Below the pieces are notes generated by a model, which was given only the letters and a program-made list of their open reading frames with translations, did not search any database and was not told the DNA's origin. Of a stretch of DNA of 64,000 nt, positions 1 to 8,502 are shown in pieces; position 1 is the stretch's first letter; every line of letters starts with the position of its first letter. The position numbers were made by a program, and so were the translations under genes. The stretch covers positions 248,001 through 312,000 of the forward strand of contig CAWDTS010000022.1 of the NCBI GenBank assembly GCA_963805325.1, read 5' to 3'. The stretch comes from DASWJZ01 sp963805325 (lineage in GTDB: Bacteria; Pseudomonadota; Alphaproteobacteria; Rhizobiales; Afifellaceae).

Positions 1-1
1 C

Positions 2-442
2 TTCTTCGAGAATGGCCTGACCTCTTCCGTGCCGGTCGCGCACCTCCGCGAGACGCTGACCGCGCTGCACGATTCGGGGTTCGCGATGGGGGTCGCCACT
101 AATGACGGGACGGCGGCGACCAAGGCTGCACTCGCGGCGCTCGATATCGCGCGCTTCCTGCCGCACGTCTTCGGCTACGATTCCGTCGAGCGACCGAAAC
201 CCGCGCCCGACATCGTGCACGCCTTCGCCGTCGCGACCGGCATCCCGGTCGAAGCGATCGCCGTGATCGGCGACAATCCGCACGATTTGCAAATGGCGCG
301 TGCCGCAGGGGCGGGAGCGGCGATCGGTGTCCTGAGCGGCAACAGTGAGCGGGCGGACCTTGCGCCGCTCGCCGACGCAGTCCTGGACAGCGTGCGCGAC
401 CTGCCGGGCTGGCTCAGCGCGCGGTCGTCCGCTCGTCGGTGA
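2..442 (+). CDS. HAD-superfamily hydrolase, phosphoglycolate phosphatase-like (5' end outside window)
   Basis: The frame is open from base 2, so the N-terminus with the nucleophile Asp motif lies before the window; about 146 residues are visible. They show the later HAD motifs: a VATNDGT stretch (motif II Thr), a KPAPD segment with the motif III Lys, and VIGDNPHDLQMA, the acidic motif IV that binds magnesium. This pattern fits the Gph/phosphoglycolate phosphatase-like branch, soluble enzymes that hydrolyse small phosphate esters. The substrate cannot be read from this fragment. The GTG at 29 is an internal codon, not the likely start. Confidence 0.8.
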   Translation, partial: FFENGLTSSVPVAHLRETLTALHDSGFAMGVATNDGTAATKAALAALDIARFLPHVFGYDSVERPKPAPDIVHAFAVATGIPVEAIAVIGDNPHDLQMARAAGAGAAIGVLSGNSERADLAPLADAVLDSVRDLPGWLSARSSARR

Positions 443-503
443 AGCGGTCGCTTCGCGGATGAGCGATAGACAAGGGATATGACCTTCGGCATGAGGAAGG
501 ACG

Positions 504-731
504 ATGCGGCGCATCACGAGCACGTCATTCACCCGACAAGAGTGCCTGCGGCGGGCAGCAGACTGTGCATGGTTGGCGGAGAACAGCCGCTGCGAAACGG
601 CGGCCGCCTCTGCGTTCGATCAGGCACGCTATTGGAGAAGCCTGGCGCTCGTTGCGCGAACTGATGGAATCGACGAGGGCGACCGCAGCGTTCAAGAGGC
701 CCGCGGAGGTCCGGACGATCTAAGGTCTTGA
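504..731 (+). CDS. small hypothetical protein, rhizobial Cys/Ala-rich helical type
   Basis: A 75-residue frame whose first half (RQECLRRAADCAWLAENS and, later, ARYWRSLALVA) resembles a very common family of short alphaproteobacterial proteins with an ECxxxAxxCxxLA pattern followed by a W-x-x-LA helix. No function is known for that family. The resemblance is from memory of the pattern. The last 20 residues do not fit the pattern and may reflect a misplaced end. It stands alone between the phosphatase gene and the convergent oxidoreductase gene; bases 732-902 hold nothing else I can support. Confidence 0.45.
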   Translation: MRRITSTSFTRQECLRRAADCAWLAENSRCETAAASAFDQARYWRSLALVARTDGIDEGDRSVQEARGGPDDLRS

Positions 732-902
732 GGCCTGACGGAAGATCGCTGCACCAAGGAGTGCGAGAACTCATCAAGCTCGACCGGCGGCACGCCGTGG
801 TGCGGCTACAATTCAGGCCGCAAGCTGCGAAACGGTTTCCTCGGCCGACCGGGCGTCGCTTCGCAGGAGCGTGCTGAAGATCGCGTAAACGCCGGGATTT
901 CC

Positions 903-2177
903 CTAGAGCCTGTCGGCAAGGCGGCCGCGCCACAGCGCAAGGCTCACGAGCATTCCACGCAGCCAGGACGCGAGGGGAAGCTGCGGGATGGCAAGCGCCG
1001 TGAAGGCGTCGATGCGCTCGCGGCGGCCGAGCGCCGTCTCCGCGAGAAGCTTTCCGATGAAAGGAGCAAGGGCGACACCCTGCCCGGAATAGCCGCCCGC
1101 CGCCCAGACGGAGGGTGCAATCTCGCGCACGAAAGGAAGGCGCGGCGCGGTCACGGAGACGACTCCGCCCCAGCCATGCACGATCGGTACGGCATCGAGC
1201 TGCGGGTAGATTTCCAGAAGGTGCGGACGCACGAAGGACGGAATGTCGGCCGGGATGCGCCCGGCGTTGCTTTCGCCGCCGCCGAAGACGAGCCGCCCGT
1301 CACTCGTCTTGCGCCAGTAGCGCACAACGAAACGACTGTCGGCCGCCGCTTCGTCTCCGGGAAGGACCGAGTTCCCCGCGGCGCCGAGCGGCTCGGTCAC
1401 GACGACGAAGCTGTTCAGGCCGAGCATGCGCTGCCGCGTGCGCTGCTCGAAGCGCCCGGAGCGTCCGTCGGTCGCCACGATGACGTGGTCGGCGCGGATG
1501 TCGCCGCGCGGCGTGCGTACGATGGGCGTGGAGTCGTGTAGCAGCGCGACCGCCGGCGTCGACTCGTGGATCGTTGCGCCAAGCACACCTGCGGCGCGCG
1601 CAAGTCCGAGCGCAAACCGATAAGGGTCGAGATGTCCTCCGCCGCCGTCGTAGATGGCGCCGAAGAAGCGCCTGGAGCCGAGCGCGGCGATCGTCTCGTC
1701 GCGGTCGAGGAGACGCGCCTGATCGTAGCCGAAGCGCTCGCTCAGCGCCTCTACCAGTTCCGCAGCGTCCGGCATGAAGGAGGCCTTGTGCTGAGTCTCG
1801 ATAACGCCGGCGCGCAGGTCACAGGCAATCGCGAAGCGCACGATCAGGCCGCGGACGAGCGCTTTCGCCTCCTCCGACATGTTCCAGAATTCACGCGCGC
1901 GTTCGAGGCCGAAGCGTTTCTCCAGCCAGATGACGTCGCGGCGAAGACCGGAATGGATCTGGCCGCCGTTGCGCCCCGAAGCGCCGCTCGCCACACGATC
2001 CGCCTCGATGAGCACGACGTCCGCGCCGGCCTCGGCGAGATGCAGCGCGGCCGATAATCCGGTGAATCCGCCGCCGACGATGCAGACATCCGCCTTGCGC
2101 GAACCGTCGAGCGGCGGGTGTTCGGGGCCTTGCCCCACAGCGAGCTGGAAATAGGAGGGTGGAAACACGCGCGCCAT
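903..2177 (-). CDS. puuB: FAD-dependent oxidoreductase, gamma-glutamylputrescine oxidase-like
   Basis: 424 residues of the DAO/GlpO-like FAD oxidoreductase family. A dinucleotide-binding GGGFTG sits at residues 35-40, followed by an acidic strand end (VVLIEAD), a SGRNGGQ stretch around residue 70 near the flavin, and a C-terminal GGYSGQGVALAPFIGKLLAE block typical of this family. The length matches PuuB-type enzymes (about 425). PuuB oxidises gamma-glutamylputrescine to the aldehyde in polyamine breakdown. The gene follows a PuuA-like ligase gene on the same strand with an 88-base gap, which supports the assignment. Related DAO enzymes acting on glycine or sarcosine are the alternative. Confidence 0.75.
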   Translation of the reverse strand: MARVFPPSYFQLAVGQGPEHPPLDGSRKADVCIVGGGFTGLSAALHLAEAGADVVLIEADRVASGASGRNGGQIHSGLRRDVIWLEKRFGLERAREFWNMSEEAKALVRGLIVRFAIACDLRAGVIETQHKASFMPDAAELVEALSERFGYDQARLLDRDETIAALGSRRFFGAIYDGGGGHLDPYRFALGLARAAGVLGATIHESTPAVALLHDSTPIVRTPRGDIRADHVIVATDGRSGRFEQRTRQRMLGLNSFVVVTEPLGAAGNSVLPGDEAAADSRFVVRYWRKTSDGRLVFGGGESNAGRIPADIPSFVRPHLLEIYPQLDAVPIVHGWGGVVSVTAPRLPFVREIAPSVWAAGGYSGQGVALAPFIGKLLAETALGRRERIDAFTALAIPQLPLASWLRGMLVSLALWRGRLADRL

Positions 2178-2265
2178 CCGCCTACGCCCGTTCCCGGCCT
2201 GACGGAGTCAAGGTGACGCCACTATCTCTATGTCCGGGCATGATTCCACGTTTCGGGCTCATGCC

Positions 2266-3672
2266 TCAAACGCTGAGCAGCAGGTACTCGCGCTCCCACG
2301 CGCTGATCACGCCCATGAAGGTCTCGTATTCGGTCTCCTTGATGGCGCGATAGGTGCGCACGAAGGTGGTGCCGAATATGTCGACCAGTTCCGGTGTGTC
2401 CTCCAGCAATCTGACCGCGTCGAGGATGGAGCGCGGGAACGCAAAATTCGGATCGCGGCTCGCGCCTTCGATCGCCTTGTCCGGTTGCAGATTCCTGACG
2501 AGACCGAGATAGCCGCAGGCGAGCGAAGCCGCGATGGCAAGATAGGGATTGGCATCGGAGGAAGGGACCCGATTCTCCACGCGCCGATTTGCGGGGTCCG
2601 ACAGCGGCACGCGCAGTCCTACGGTACGATTGTCGAAGCCCCAGCGCACGTTGATCGGCGCGCTCGTGTTCCTGATCAGACGCCGATAGGAATTCACATA
2701 GGGCGCGAGCATACACATGACGCGCGGCAGATAGAGCTGCATGCCGGCGACGTAGTTCAGGAAGCGCGGCTCGAGCGCATTGACGCCGCCGTCGGCGAAG
2801 ATGTTGCGACCCGTGGTAATATCATTCACCGAGTGGTGAATGTGCATCGCCGAGCCGGGTTCTGTGGCGATGGGCTTGGCCATGAACGTCGCGTACATCT
2901 TGTGGCGAAGGGCCGCCTCGCGAATCGTGCGCTTGAACAGAAACACTTGGTCGGCGAGTTCGACCGGATCCCCGTGGCGCAGATTGATCTCCATCTGCGC
3001 CGTCCCGTCCTCATGGTTCAGCGTGTCGATCTCCAGCCCCTGCGCCTCGGAGAAGCGGTAGATGTCGTCGAAGAGTTCCTCGAACTCGTTCACAGCGGTA
3101 ATCGAATAGGCCTGACGCGCACGCTCCGGCCGGCCGGAACGGCCAACCGGCGGTTCGAGCGGATAGTCCGGATCGATGTTCGGCTTGACGAGATAGAACT
3201 CCATCTCCGGCGCGACGACCGGCTTCCAGCCATGCTCGCCGTAAAGCTGCATGACCCGCTTCAGGACATTGCGCGGTGCGATCTCGAAGGGCGCCCCGTC
3301 CTTGTGGAAGGCGTCATGGATCACCTGCGCCGTCGGATCGCTCGCCCAAGGGACGACCGCGAGCGTCGAATAGTCGGGACGGAAGATCAGATCGGAATCC
3401 GTCAGGCCTTCCTTGAAGGCCTCCTCTCCTTCCGGATATTCGCCGGTGATGGTCTGCGTGAACATCGAAGCGGGCAGAGTCATCGGACTGCCGCCGAAGA
3501 ATTTTTCGCGCGGCATCAGCTTGCCGCGTGCAACGCCGGCCTGATCCGGGATGATGCACTCGATGTCGTCGATCAGACGGGCGCGGCACCAGTCGCGCGC
3601 TTCCGCCTCGTTGCGGGCGCCACGAACTGCGTCGAGAGCCGTCTCCGCCAAGGTCTCTAGATTTGCGCTCAT
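2266..3672 (-). CDS. puuA: glutamine synthetase family protein, gamma-glutamylpolyamine synthetase-like
   Basis: 468 residues with the glutamine synthetase fold: an N-terminal beta-grasp region, the EMEFYL metal-ligand block near residue 155, a GSAMHIHHS segment near 285, and the NRTVGLRVP/NRRVENRVPSSDANPYLA block that carries active-site Arg residues. Length and the HxHHS variant fit PuuA-type enzymes, which join glutamate to putrescine or another amine using ATP, rather than the true ammonia-assimilating GlnA. The downstream puuB-like gene and the potFGHI-type importer 10 kb away support a polyamine role. Ethanolamine-specific or other amine-specific paralogues remain possible. Confidence 0.75.
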   Translation of the reverse strand: MSANLETLAETALDAVRGARNEAEARDWCRARLIDDIECIIPDQAGVARGKLMPREKFFGGSPMTLPASMFTQTITGEYPEGEEAFKEGLTDSDLIFRPDYSTLAVVPWASDPTAQVIHDAFHKDGAPFEIAPRNVLKRVMQLYGEHGWKPVVAPEMEFYLVKPNIDPDYPLEPPVGRSGRPERARQAYSITAVNEFEELFDDIYRFSEAQGLEIDTLNHEDGTAQMEINLRHGDPVELADQVFLFKRTIREAALRHKMYATFMAKPIATEPGSAMHIHHSVNDITTGRNIFADGGVNALEPRFLNYVAGMQLYLPRVMCMLAPYVNSYRRLIRNTSAPINVRWGFDNRTVGLRVPLSDPANRRVENRVPSSDANPYLAIAASLACGYLGLVRNLQPDKAIEGASRDPNFAFPRSILDAVRLLEDTPELVDIFGTTFVRTYRAIKETEYETFMGVISAWEREYLLLSV

Positions 3673-3785
3673 GCCTACTTCTTAGCCGTTTTCCGGCCAT
3701 TCGCGAAGCCGGGCCCCAAAACGGCCGCGCGACGCGCCGTACAGGCGACCCGTTCGGAGGCCTGCGCGGCCGGCGGAATCCCGCG

Positions 3786-4574
3786 TCAGTCGAAGAGATT
3801 GAGGCCGAAGCGGTAGGTCAGGCCAAGGGCGCCGTGGAACTGATTCTCGCTGCCGGCCTTGGTGATCGGCGAATCGGCAGCGTCTCCGAGGAGGCGCTCG
3901 TAACCGGCCTCGCCGCGGATCGCCCAGTGGCGGCTCAGCGGATAGCGGCCCTTCGCCTCGAGGCCGGCGCCCCGCAGCCAGCCCTTGGCGTCGAAGGTCG
4001 GATAACCCGATGCTGCGGCCTCGGTCGGGCTGACGCTGAAATAGGTGTCGAAATAATCGTCGCTCGCGAGATAGACGCGCGGGCCGATCGACAGCTCGAA
4101 GTCGGGGGACGGATCGAGAATGGCATCGAGCCCGAGTTCCGCGACGAGCCCGTTGTGTCCGTTGAAGCCTCGCCGCAGCGTGGCGAGGCCTTCCACCATC
4201 CCGTAGCGGTAGCCGATCGTGCCGCCGACCTCGATGGCCCAGTCGACGTCGTTGAGACCGGTCAGGTCGGAATACTCGCTGGCGTCCCGCTTGCGCACGA
4301 ACCGGAAGGACGGGCTGAAGTTGAAGCCCTCGCGCGTGCTGCCGCCGAACGTGCCGAGCCCGGGAACGCGCAGATACTTGAGGGTGAAGCTCGGCCACGG
4401 CCGGACGATGTACTGGTCGGCGCCCTCGTAGGCCGGCAGCACTTGCGGCCCACCGCCAACCTCCAGCACGATATCCTCGCCGCTGGCGCCGAATATCCAT
4501 TCGTCGGTCGGCGTCTGCGCCATGGCGGGCGCGGAGAGCCAGAGGGCGGCTAAGGCGGCTAAAACGATGCGCAC
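3786..4574 (-). CDS. MipA/OmpV family outer membrane protein
   Basis: I place the start at the GTG at 4574, giving 262 residues that begin with a signal peptide (hydrophobic LAALAALWLSAPAMA, then cleavage before QTP). The mature part alternates aromatic and polar residues and ends in Phe-Asp. It contains PAYEGADQYIVRPWP and a GTIGYRYGMVEG stretch, both typical of MipA/OmpV beta-barrels. The longer frame to 4838 would overlap the upstream permease gene and lacks a signal sequence. MipA-like proteins scaffold murein enzymes in some species, but in most the role is unknown. It may be a single-gene unit. Confidence 0.8.
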   Translation of the reverse strand: MRIVLAALAALWLSAPAMAQTPTDEWIFGASGEDIVLEVGGGPQVLPAYEGADQYIVRPWPSFTLKYLRVPGLGTFGGSTREGFNFSPSFRFVRKRDASEYSDLTGLNDVDWAIEVGGTIGYRYGMVEGLATLRRGFNGHNGLVAELGLDAILDPSPDFELSIGPRVYLASDDYFDTYFSVSPTEAAASGYPTFDAKGWLRGAGLEAKGRYPLSRHWAIRGEAGYERLLGDAADSPITKAGSENQFHGALGLTYRFGLNLFD

Positions 4575-4660
4575 GGCTCGGGCACCCGTTGTTGGCGACA
4601 CACCATGAGTATCCGCTGACGCTTGCGCAGGAAAGCCCTTCTTCGTGCCGGCTGCGCGGT

Positions 4661-5785
4661 TCAGTCCAGCGTGCGGCGGAAACGGAGCAGCGCGATGCCG
4701 CCGATCGCGAGCAGGAACACCGCGACCGGCCAGAGAAATGGCAGCACCTGCACAGTATCGTTGCCCTTCAGCATGATGCCGCGCACGGCGCGCAGAAAAT
4801 GCGTCAGCGGCAGCACGTTGCCGATCGCCTGCGCCCACGCCGGCATGCCGCGGAACGGGAACATGAAGCCGGAGAGCAGGATAGAAGGCAGGAAGAAGAA
4901 GAACGTCATCTGCATGGCCTGCAGCTGCGAACGCGCCAACGTGGAGAAGGTGTAGCCGAGCGTCACATTGGCGGCGATGAAGAGCAGCACCGCGAAGAGC
5001 AGAAGCATGAGCGAGCCTTCGAGCGGAACCGCGAACAGCACGTAGGACGCGACCAGGATGACGAGGACCTGCGCGAAGCCGATGCCGATATAGGGGATGA
5101 TCTTGCCGATCATGATCTCCACCGGCCTGAGCGGCATGGCGAGCAGGCTCTCCATGGTGCCGCGCTCGATCTCGCGGGTCAGCGCCAGCGCCGTCATCAG
5201 CGTCGTCGTCAAAGTGAGGATCGTGCCGATCAGCCCCGGCACGATGTTGTAGGTGTTGACGGCCTCCGGATTGTAGAGGCGGTGAACGACAACATCGGCG
5301 CCGACGGGAGGCGCTGAGGGCGGCGCGTCGAGCGCCGCGGCGATCGCGCGGCGGACGATCTCCGGCATCGCCGCAAGGGCGTTGGCGGATGCGGTCGGGT
5401 CGGAGGCATCGGCCTCCATCACGATCTGGGCGTTGCGGCCGCGGACGAGGTCCTTATGGAAGTCGCGCGGCACGGTGACGACGAAGGCGAGCGAGCCGTC
5501 CGCGAGGCCTTCGCGCGCTTGCTCTTCGTTCAGAAGGCCATCGATGCGGAAATATCCGGAGGTCTGCATGCCGGCAACGATGGCGCGCGCGACCGGCCCG
5601 GAATCGGCGACGACGACGCCGGTCGGCAGATGTTTCGGATCGGTGTTGATGGCATAGCCGAAAAGCACGAGCTGAAGGATCGGGATGCCGAGGATCATGG
5701 CGAAGGTCAGCCGGTCGCGCCGCATCTGGATGAACTCCTTGATGAGAACGGCGCGAATGCGAAGCAATGCAGAGGGCGCGCTCAT
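4661..5785 (-). CDS. ABC-2 type transporter permease (YhhJ/YbhS/YbhR-like)
   Basis: 374 residues: an N-terminal helix (FAMILGIPILQLVLFGYAI), a large extracytoplasmic domain of about 150 residues, then five C-terminal helices starting near residue 180 with the TREIERGTMESLLAMP ABC-2 signature. The layout matches the DrrB/YhhJ export permeases. It is the last gene of a TetR-HlyD-ATPase-permease operon in which every gene overlaps the next by 4 bases. Together these would form an inner-membrane exporter for drugs or hydrophobic cations. Only one permease gene is present, where E. coli ybhGFSR has two, so a homodimer is likely. Confidence 0.88.
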   Translation of the reverse strand: MSAPSALLRIRAVLIKEFIQMRRDRLTFAMILGIPILQLVLFGYAINTDPKHLPTGVVVADSGPVARAIVAGMQTSGYFRIDGLLNEEQAREGLADGSLAFVVTVPRDFHKDLVRGRNAQIVMEADASDPTASANALAAMPEIVRRAIAAALDAPPSAPPVGADVVVHRLYNPEAVNTYNIVPGLIGTILTLTTTLMTALALTREIERGTMESLLAMPLRPVEIMIGKIIPYIGIGFAQVLVILVASYVLFAVPLEGSLMLLLFAVLLFIAANVTLGYTFSTLARSQLQAMQMTFFFFLPSILLSGFMFPFRGMPAWAQAIGNVLPLTHFLRAVRGIMLKGNDTVQVLPFLWPVAVFLLAIGGIALLRFRRTLD

Positions 5786-6717
5786 TTGCCGTTCGCACCC
5801 AGCTGCGCCTCGGTCATGAGACGGATGAAGACGTCCTCCAGCGTCGTCTCGCCCGGCTCCACCTCGACCGGGTAGCGTTTCGCGACGGCGTTGACGCTCC
5901 TTGCCAACGCCGCGTGGTCGGAGCCGACGACGTGGATAGCCTGGCCAAAGGCCGCGATCTGCTCGACGCCCGGCTCGCCTTCGAGCGCATGGGCGGCGCG
6001 GGACGCCCCGCTGCCGGCGAGGACAAAGGCCTCTAGACCGGAATGCGCGATGATCTCCGCCGCCGTCCCGCGCGCGACGACCGAGCCGTAGGCGATATAG
6101 ACGATGCGGTGACAGCGCTCCGCCTCGTCCATGTAATGGGTGGAGACAAGCACCGTCAGCCCGTCTTCGGCGAGGCGCTGAATCTCGTCCCAGAACTCGC
6201 GGCGCGCCTTGGGATCGACGCCCGCCGTCGGTTCGTCAAGCAGCAGGAGCTTAGGCTTGTGCATGATGCAGGAGGCGAGCGCCAAACGCTGCTTCCATCC
6301 GCCGGACAGCGTGCCGGCAAGCTGGCGCTGGCGGGTCTTCAGGCCAAGGCCTTCAAGCGTCTCGTCAACGGTGCGGCCGAGATTCGGGAGGGCATAGAGG
6401 CGGCCGACAAACTCGAGGTTCTCGCGGATCGTCAGATCCTCATAAAGCGAGAAACGCTGCGTCATGTAGCCGACCTCGCGCTTGATCGCCTCCGCCTCGT
6501 GCACGATGTCGTGGCCAAGACAGGTGCCCTCGCCGCCCGTCGGACGGAGCAGGCCGCAGATCATGCGGATCGTCGTCGTCTTGCCGGAGCCGTTCGGGCC
6601 GAGGAAGCCGACGATCTCGCCTTCCGACACTTTCAGATCGACATCCTTGACCGCGGTCTTGTCGCCGAAAACCTTGGTCAGGCCGTGCACGTCTATGACG
6701 GTCGATTCGCGGTTCAT
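5782..6717 (-). CDS. ABC transporter ATP-binding protein of the ABC-2 exporter
   Basis: 311 residues with a full nucleotide-binding domain: Walker A GPNGSGKTTT near residue 40, Q-loop MTQRFSLYEDLT, signature LSGGWKQRLALA near 140, Walker B LLLLDEPTAG near 160 and the switch His in VSTHYMDEAERC. The C-terminal 80 residues form the extension usual in DrrA/YbhF ATPases. It overlaps the permease gene and the HlyD gene by 4 bases at each end, so translation is probably coupled. Single-NBD form, unlike the duplicated YbhF. Confidence 0.9.
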   Translation of the reverse strand: MNRESTVIDVHGLTKVFGDKTAVKDVDLKVSEGEIVGFLGPNGSGKTTTIRMICGLLRPTGGEGTCLGHDIVHEAEAIKREVGYMTQRFSLYEDLTIRENLEFVGRLYALPNLGRTVDETLEGLGLKTRQRQLAGTLSGGWKQRLALASCIMHKPKLLLLDEPTAGVDPKARREFWDEIQRLAEDGLTVLVSTHYMDEAERCHRIVYIAYGSVVARGTAAEIIAHSGLEAFVLAGSGASRAAHALEGEPGVEQIAAFGQAIHVVGSDHAALARSVNAVAKRYPVEVEPGETTLEDVFIRLMTEAQLGANGK

Positions 6718-7676
6718 TGGCCGCCGCCGTCGCTTCCGGAGGCAGGCGCCACGTCGACCGGCTGACCGAGCGGCAGCTTCGCCAATTCGCCCGATAGATG
6801 CGCCTCGGCGCGGAACATCAGCTTGCCGCGGTTCTCCCGGCTGAAAATGATGGGGGGCGTGTATTCCACCTCTGCTCCGAGGAACGAGACGTCCGCCGTC
6901 AACCCGGGCGGGCAGCCGTCGCAGGACACGATGAGGGTTTCGCCCGGCGTGAGGCCCGGGCGCGCGGCTTCCGGCAGATAGAAGATCACCTTGCGCCTGT
7001 CGGAAGGAAGCAGTTCAAGCACCGGCATGCCGGTCGCGGCGACCTCGCCTTCCTCGTAGTAGGTGTCCTCGATCCGGCCGGTCGCCGGCGCATCGACTTC
7101 GTATTTCCGCTCCCGCGTTTCCGCCTGGGCAAGGGCCGCGCGCGCAGCATCGACCGCGTGCTCGCCCGCTTCGATCTCCGGCGTGCGCGCCGGCATTGCG
7201 GCGACATCTCTTTGACGGCGCGCGGCGGTGACGCGCGCTTCGGCAATGGTGATCGCCTCGCGCGCCTGGTCGAGCTGTGCCTCCGAGCTGACCTTGCTGT
7301 CGAAGAGCGATTTCTGCCGCCCGAAATCGCGGCGCGCCTTGTTGAGCGCGGCTTCCGCCTCGGCGATCTGCGCCTCAAGAACGGCGATCTCAGGCGGGCG
7401 CTGTCCCTGCTTCAGGTTGGCAAGCTGAGCCTCGGCGCGCGCCATCTCCGCCTGCGCCTGCGCGACGGCGGCCTGGGCTTCGGTGTCGTCAATCCTGAAG
7501 AGGAGATCGCCGGCCTTCACGTCGCTACCGCGGCGCACCGCAAGCTCCACGATGCGGCCGGAGACCTCCGGCGCGACATCGATGAAGTCACCCTCGATGT
7601 AACCCTGAAAGGTGGCGCTCTGCGGATCGCCGCAGGCAGCGAGAAGAAGCACGGGAAGAAGCGCGAGCCGTCTCAT
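6714..7676 (-). CDS. HlyD-family periplasmic adaptor lipoprotein (YbhG-like)
   Basis: 320 residues starting with a short hydrophobic segment ending in LLLAAC at residue 15, a lipobox, so the mature protein is probably lipid-anchored. It then shows a biotinyl-lipoyl half (GYIEGDFIDVAPEVSGRIV), a long Ala/Glu/Gln-rich coiled coil (about residues 65-185) and the second lipoyl half (VDAPATGRIEDTYYEEGEVA). This is the membrane-fusion component linking the ABC-2 pump to an outer-membrane channel; no TolC-like gene is in the window. Confidence 0.88.
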   Translation of the reverse strand: MRRLALLPVLLLAACGDPQSATFQGYIEGDFIDVAPEVSGRIVELAVRRGSDVKAGDLLFRIDDTEAQAAVAQAQAEMARAEAQLANLKQGQRPPEIAVLEAQIAEAEAALNKARRDFGRQKSLFDSKVSSEAQLDQAREAITIAEARVTAARRQRDVAAMPARTPEIEAGEHAVDAARAALAQAETRERKYEVDAPATGRIEDTYYEEGEVAATGMPVLELLPSDRRKVIFYLPEAARPGLTPGETLIVSCDGCPPGLTADVSFLGAEVEYTPPIIFSRENRGKLMFRAEAHLSGELAKLPLGQPVDVAPASGSDGGGQ

Positions 7677-8335
7677 GGCCGTGCCTCCCGCGCCGCGGCG
7701 ACCATGGCGCCGACATTTTGGCGAATCAGCGCCTTCGCCTCCTGCATGAAGGCGTCGTCGTAGCGCTCGCGGCCGAGCCGTCGAAGCACCGCCGCCTCGG
7801 CGATTCTGAGGAACAGCACCTGGCCAATCACTAGGAAGACGCGGAGCCGCGTCTCCTCCGCCTCCGGATCGACGCCTGCGGCCGTCGCGAAGATCGTGGT
7901 TGCCGCACCGTGGAACTCGGAGAACATCGCGTAGAGGATGTCGAAGGCGGCGGTCGGCTGCATCTGCTCGCGGATGATAAAGCGCGCGACGCGCCGCATC
8001 TCCTGCGGCCCGACGATCACGTCGACCATGGTCGCGACGAAATCCTCAAGCGCCGCGCGCGCCGCCTCCGGCTCGCGCGGCGGCGCAGCGAGAAGCGGGC
8101 CGATGCGGCTTCGCACGCGGCCCGCAATCGAGCCGAGCACAGACTGCGCGACGGCGCGGTAAAGCTCCTCCTTGCCGCCGAAGTGATAGGAGATCGCGGC
8201 GACGTTGACCTTGGCGCGCGCCGCGATGTCGCGCACCGTCGCGCCGGTCAGACCGCGTTCGCCAAAAAGATCGAGCGCCGCATCGAGGATGCGGGCGCGG
8301 GTCGGATCGCTGAGCTTTTCTGGGTTGTCGAGCAC
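7673..8335 (-). CDS. TetR-family regulator, CecR-like (DUF1956 C-terminal domain)
   Basis: 220 residues. The N-terminal TetR HTH is clear (ARILDAALDLFGERGL then TVRDIAARAKVNVAAISYHFGGKEELY). The C-terminal part with MRRVARFIIREQMQPTAAF matches the domain of E. coli CecR (YbiH), which controls the ybhGFSR exporter. The gene leads the exporter operon here, overlapping hlyD by 4 bases, so it probably represses its own operon. The start is the GTG at 8335. A palindrome 60 bases upstream is a candidate operator. Confidence 0.85.
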   Translation of the reverse strand: MLDNPEKLSDPTRARILDAALDLFGERGLTGATVRDIAARAKVNVAAISYHFGGKEELYRAVAQSVLGSIAGRVRSRIGPLLAAPPREPEAARAALEDFVATMVDVIVGPQEMRRVARFIIREQMQPTAAFDILYAMFSEFHGAATTIFATAAGVDPEAEETRLRVFLVIGQVLFLRIAEAAVLRRLGRERYDDAFMQEAKALIRQNVGAMVAAAREARP

Positions 8336-8395
8336 GTGCGTCGGCCTTGGTCCCTACAACTGCGGCCGGCACATAGCACTTTCAATCAGATGTTT

Positions 8396-8405
8396 CAAAC
8401 GTTTG
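8396..8405. promoter_or_regulatory. candidate TetR operator palindrome
   Basis: CAAACGTTTG is a perfect 10-base palindrome in an AT-rich patch of an otherwise GC-rich intergenic region, 61 bases upstream of the TetR start. AAAC/GTTT-centred palindromes are usual for TetR-family operators. Assignment to this regulator is inferred from position. Confidence 0.4.
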
Positions 8406-8502
8406 TTTTATGAAGGTTAAGCAACGGTTTTCGCGGCGAAAACCGCGTCTCGGGGTGGGCAAGCCCTTTACCGGACGGGTTCGATCCGCCGTCCGGCCGA
8501 GT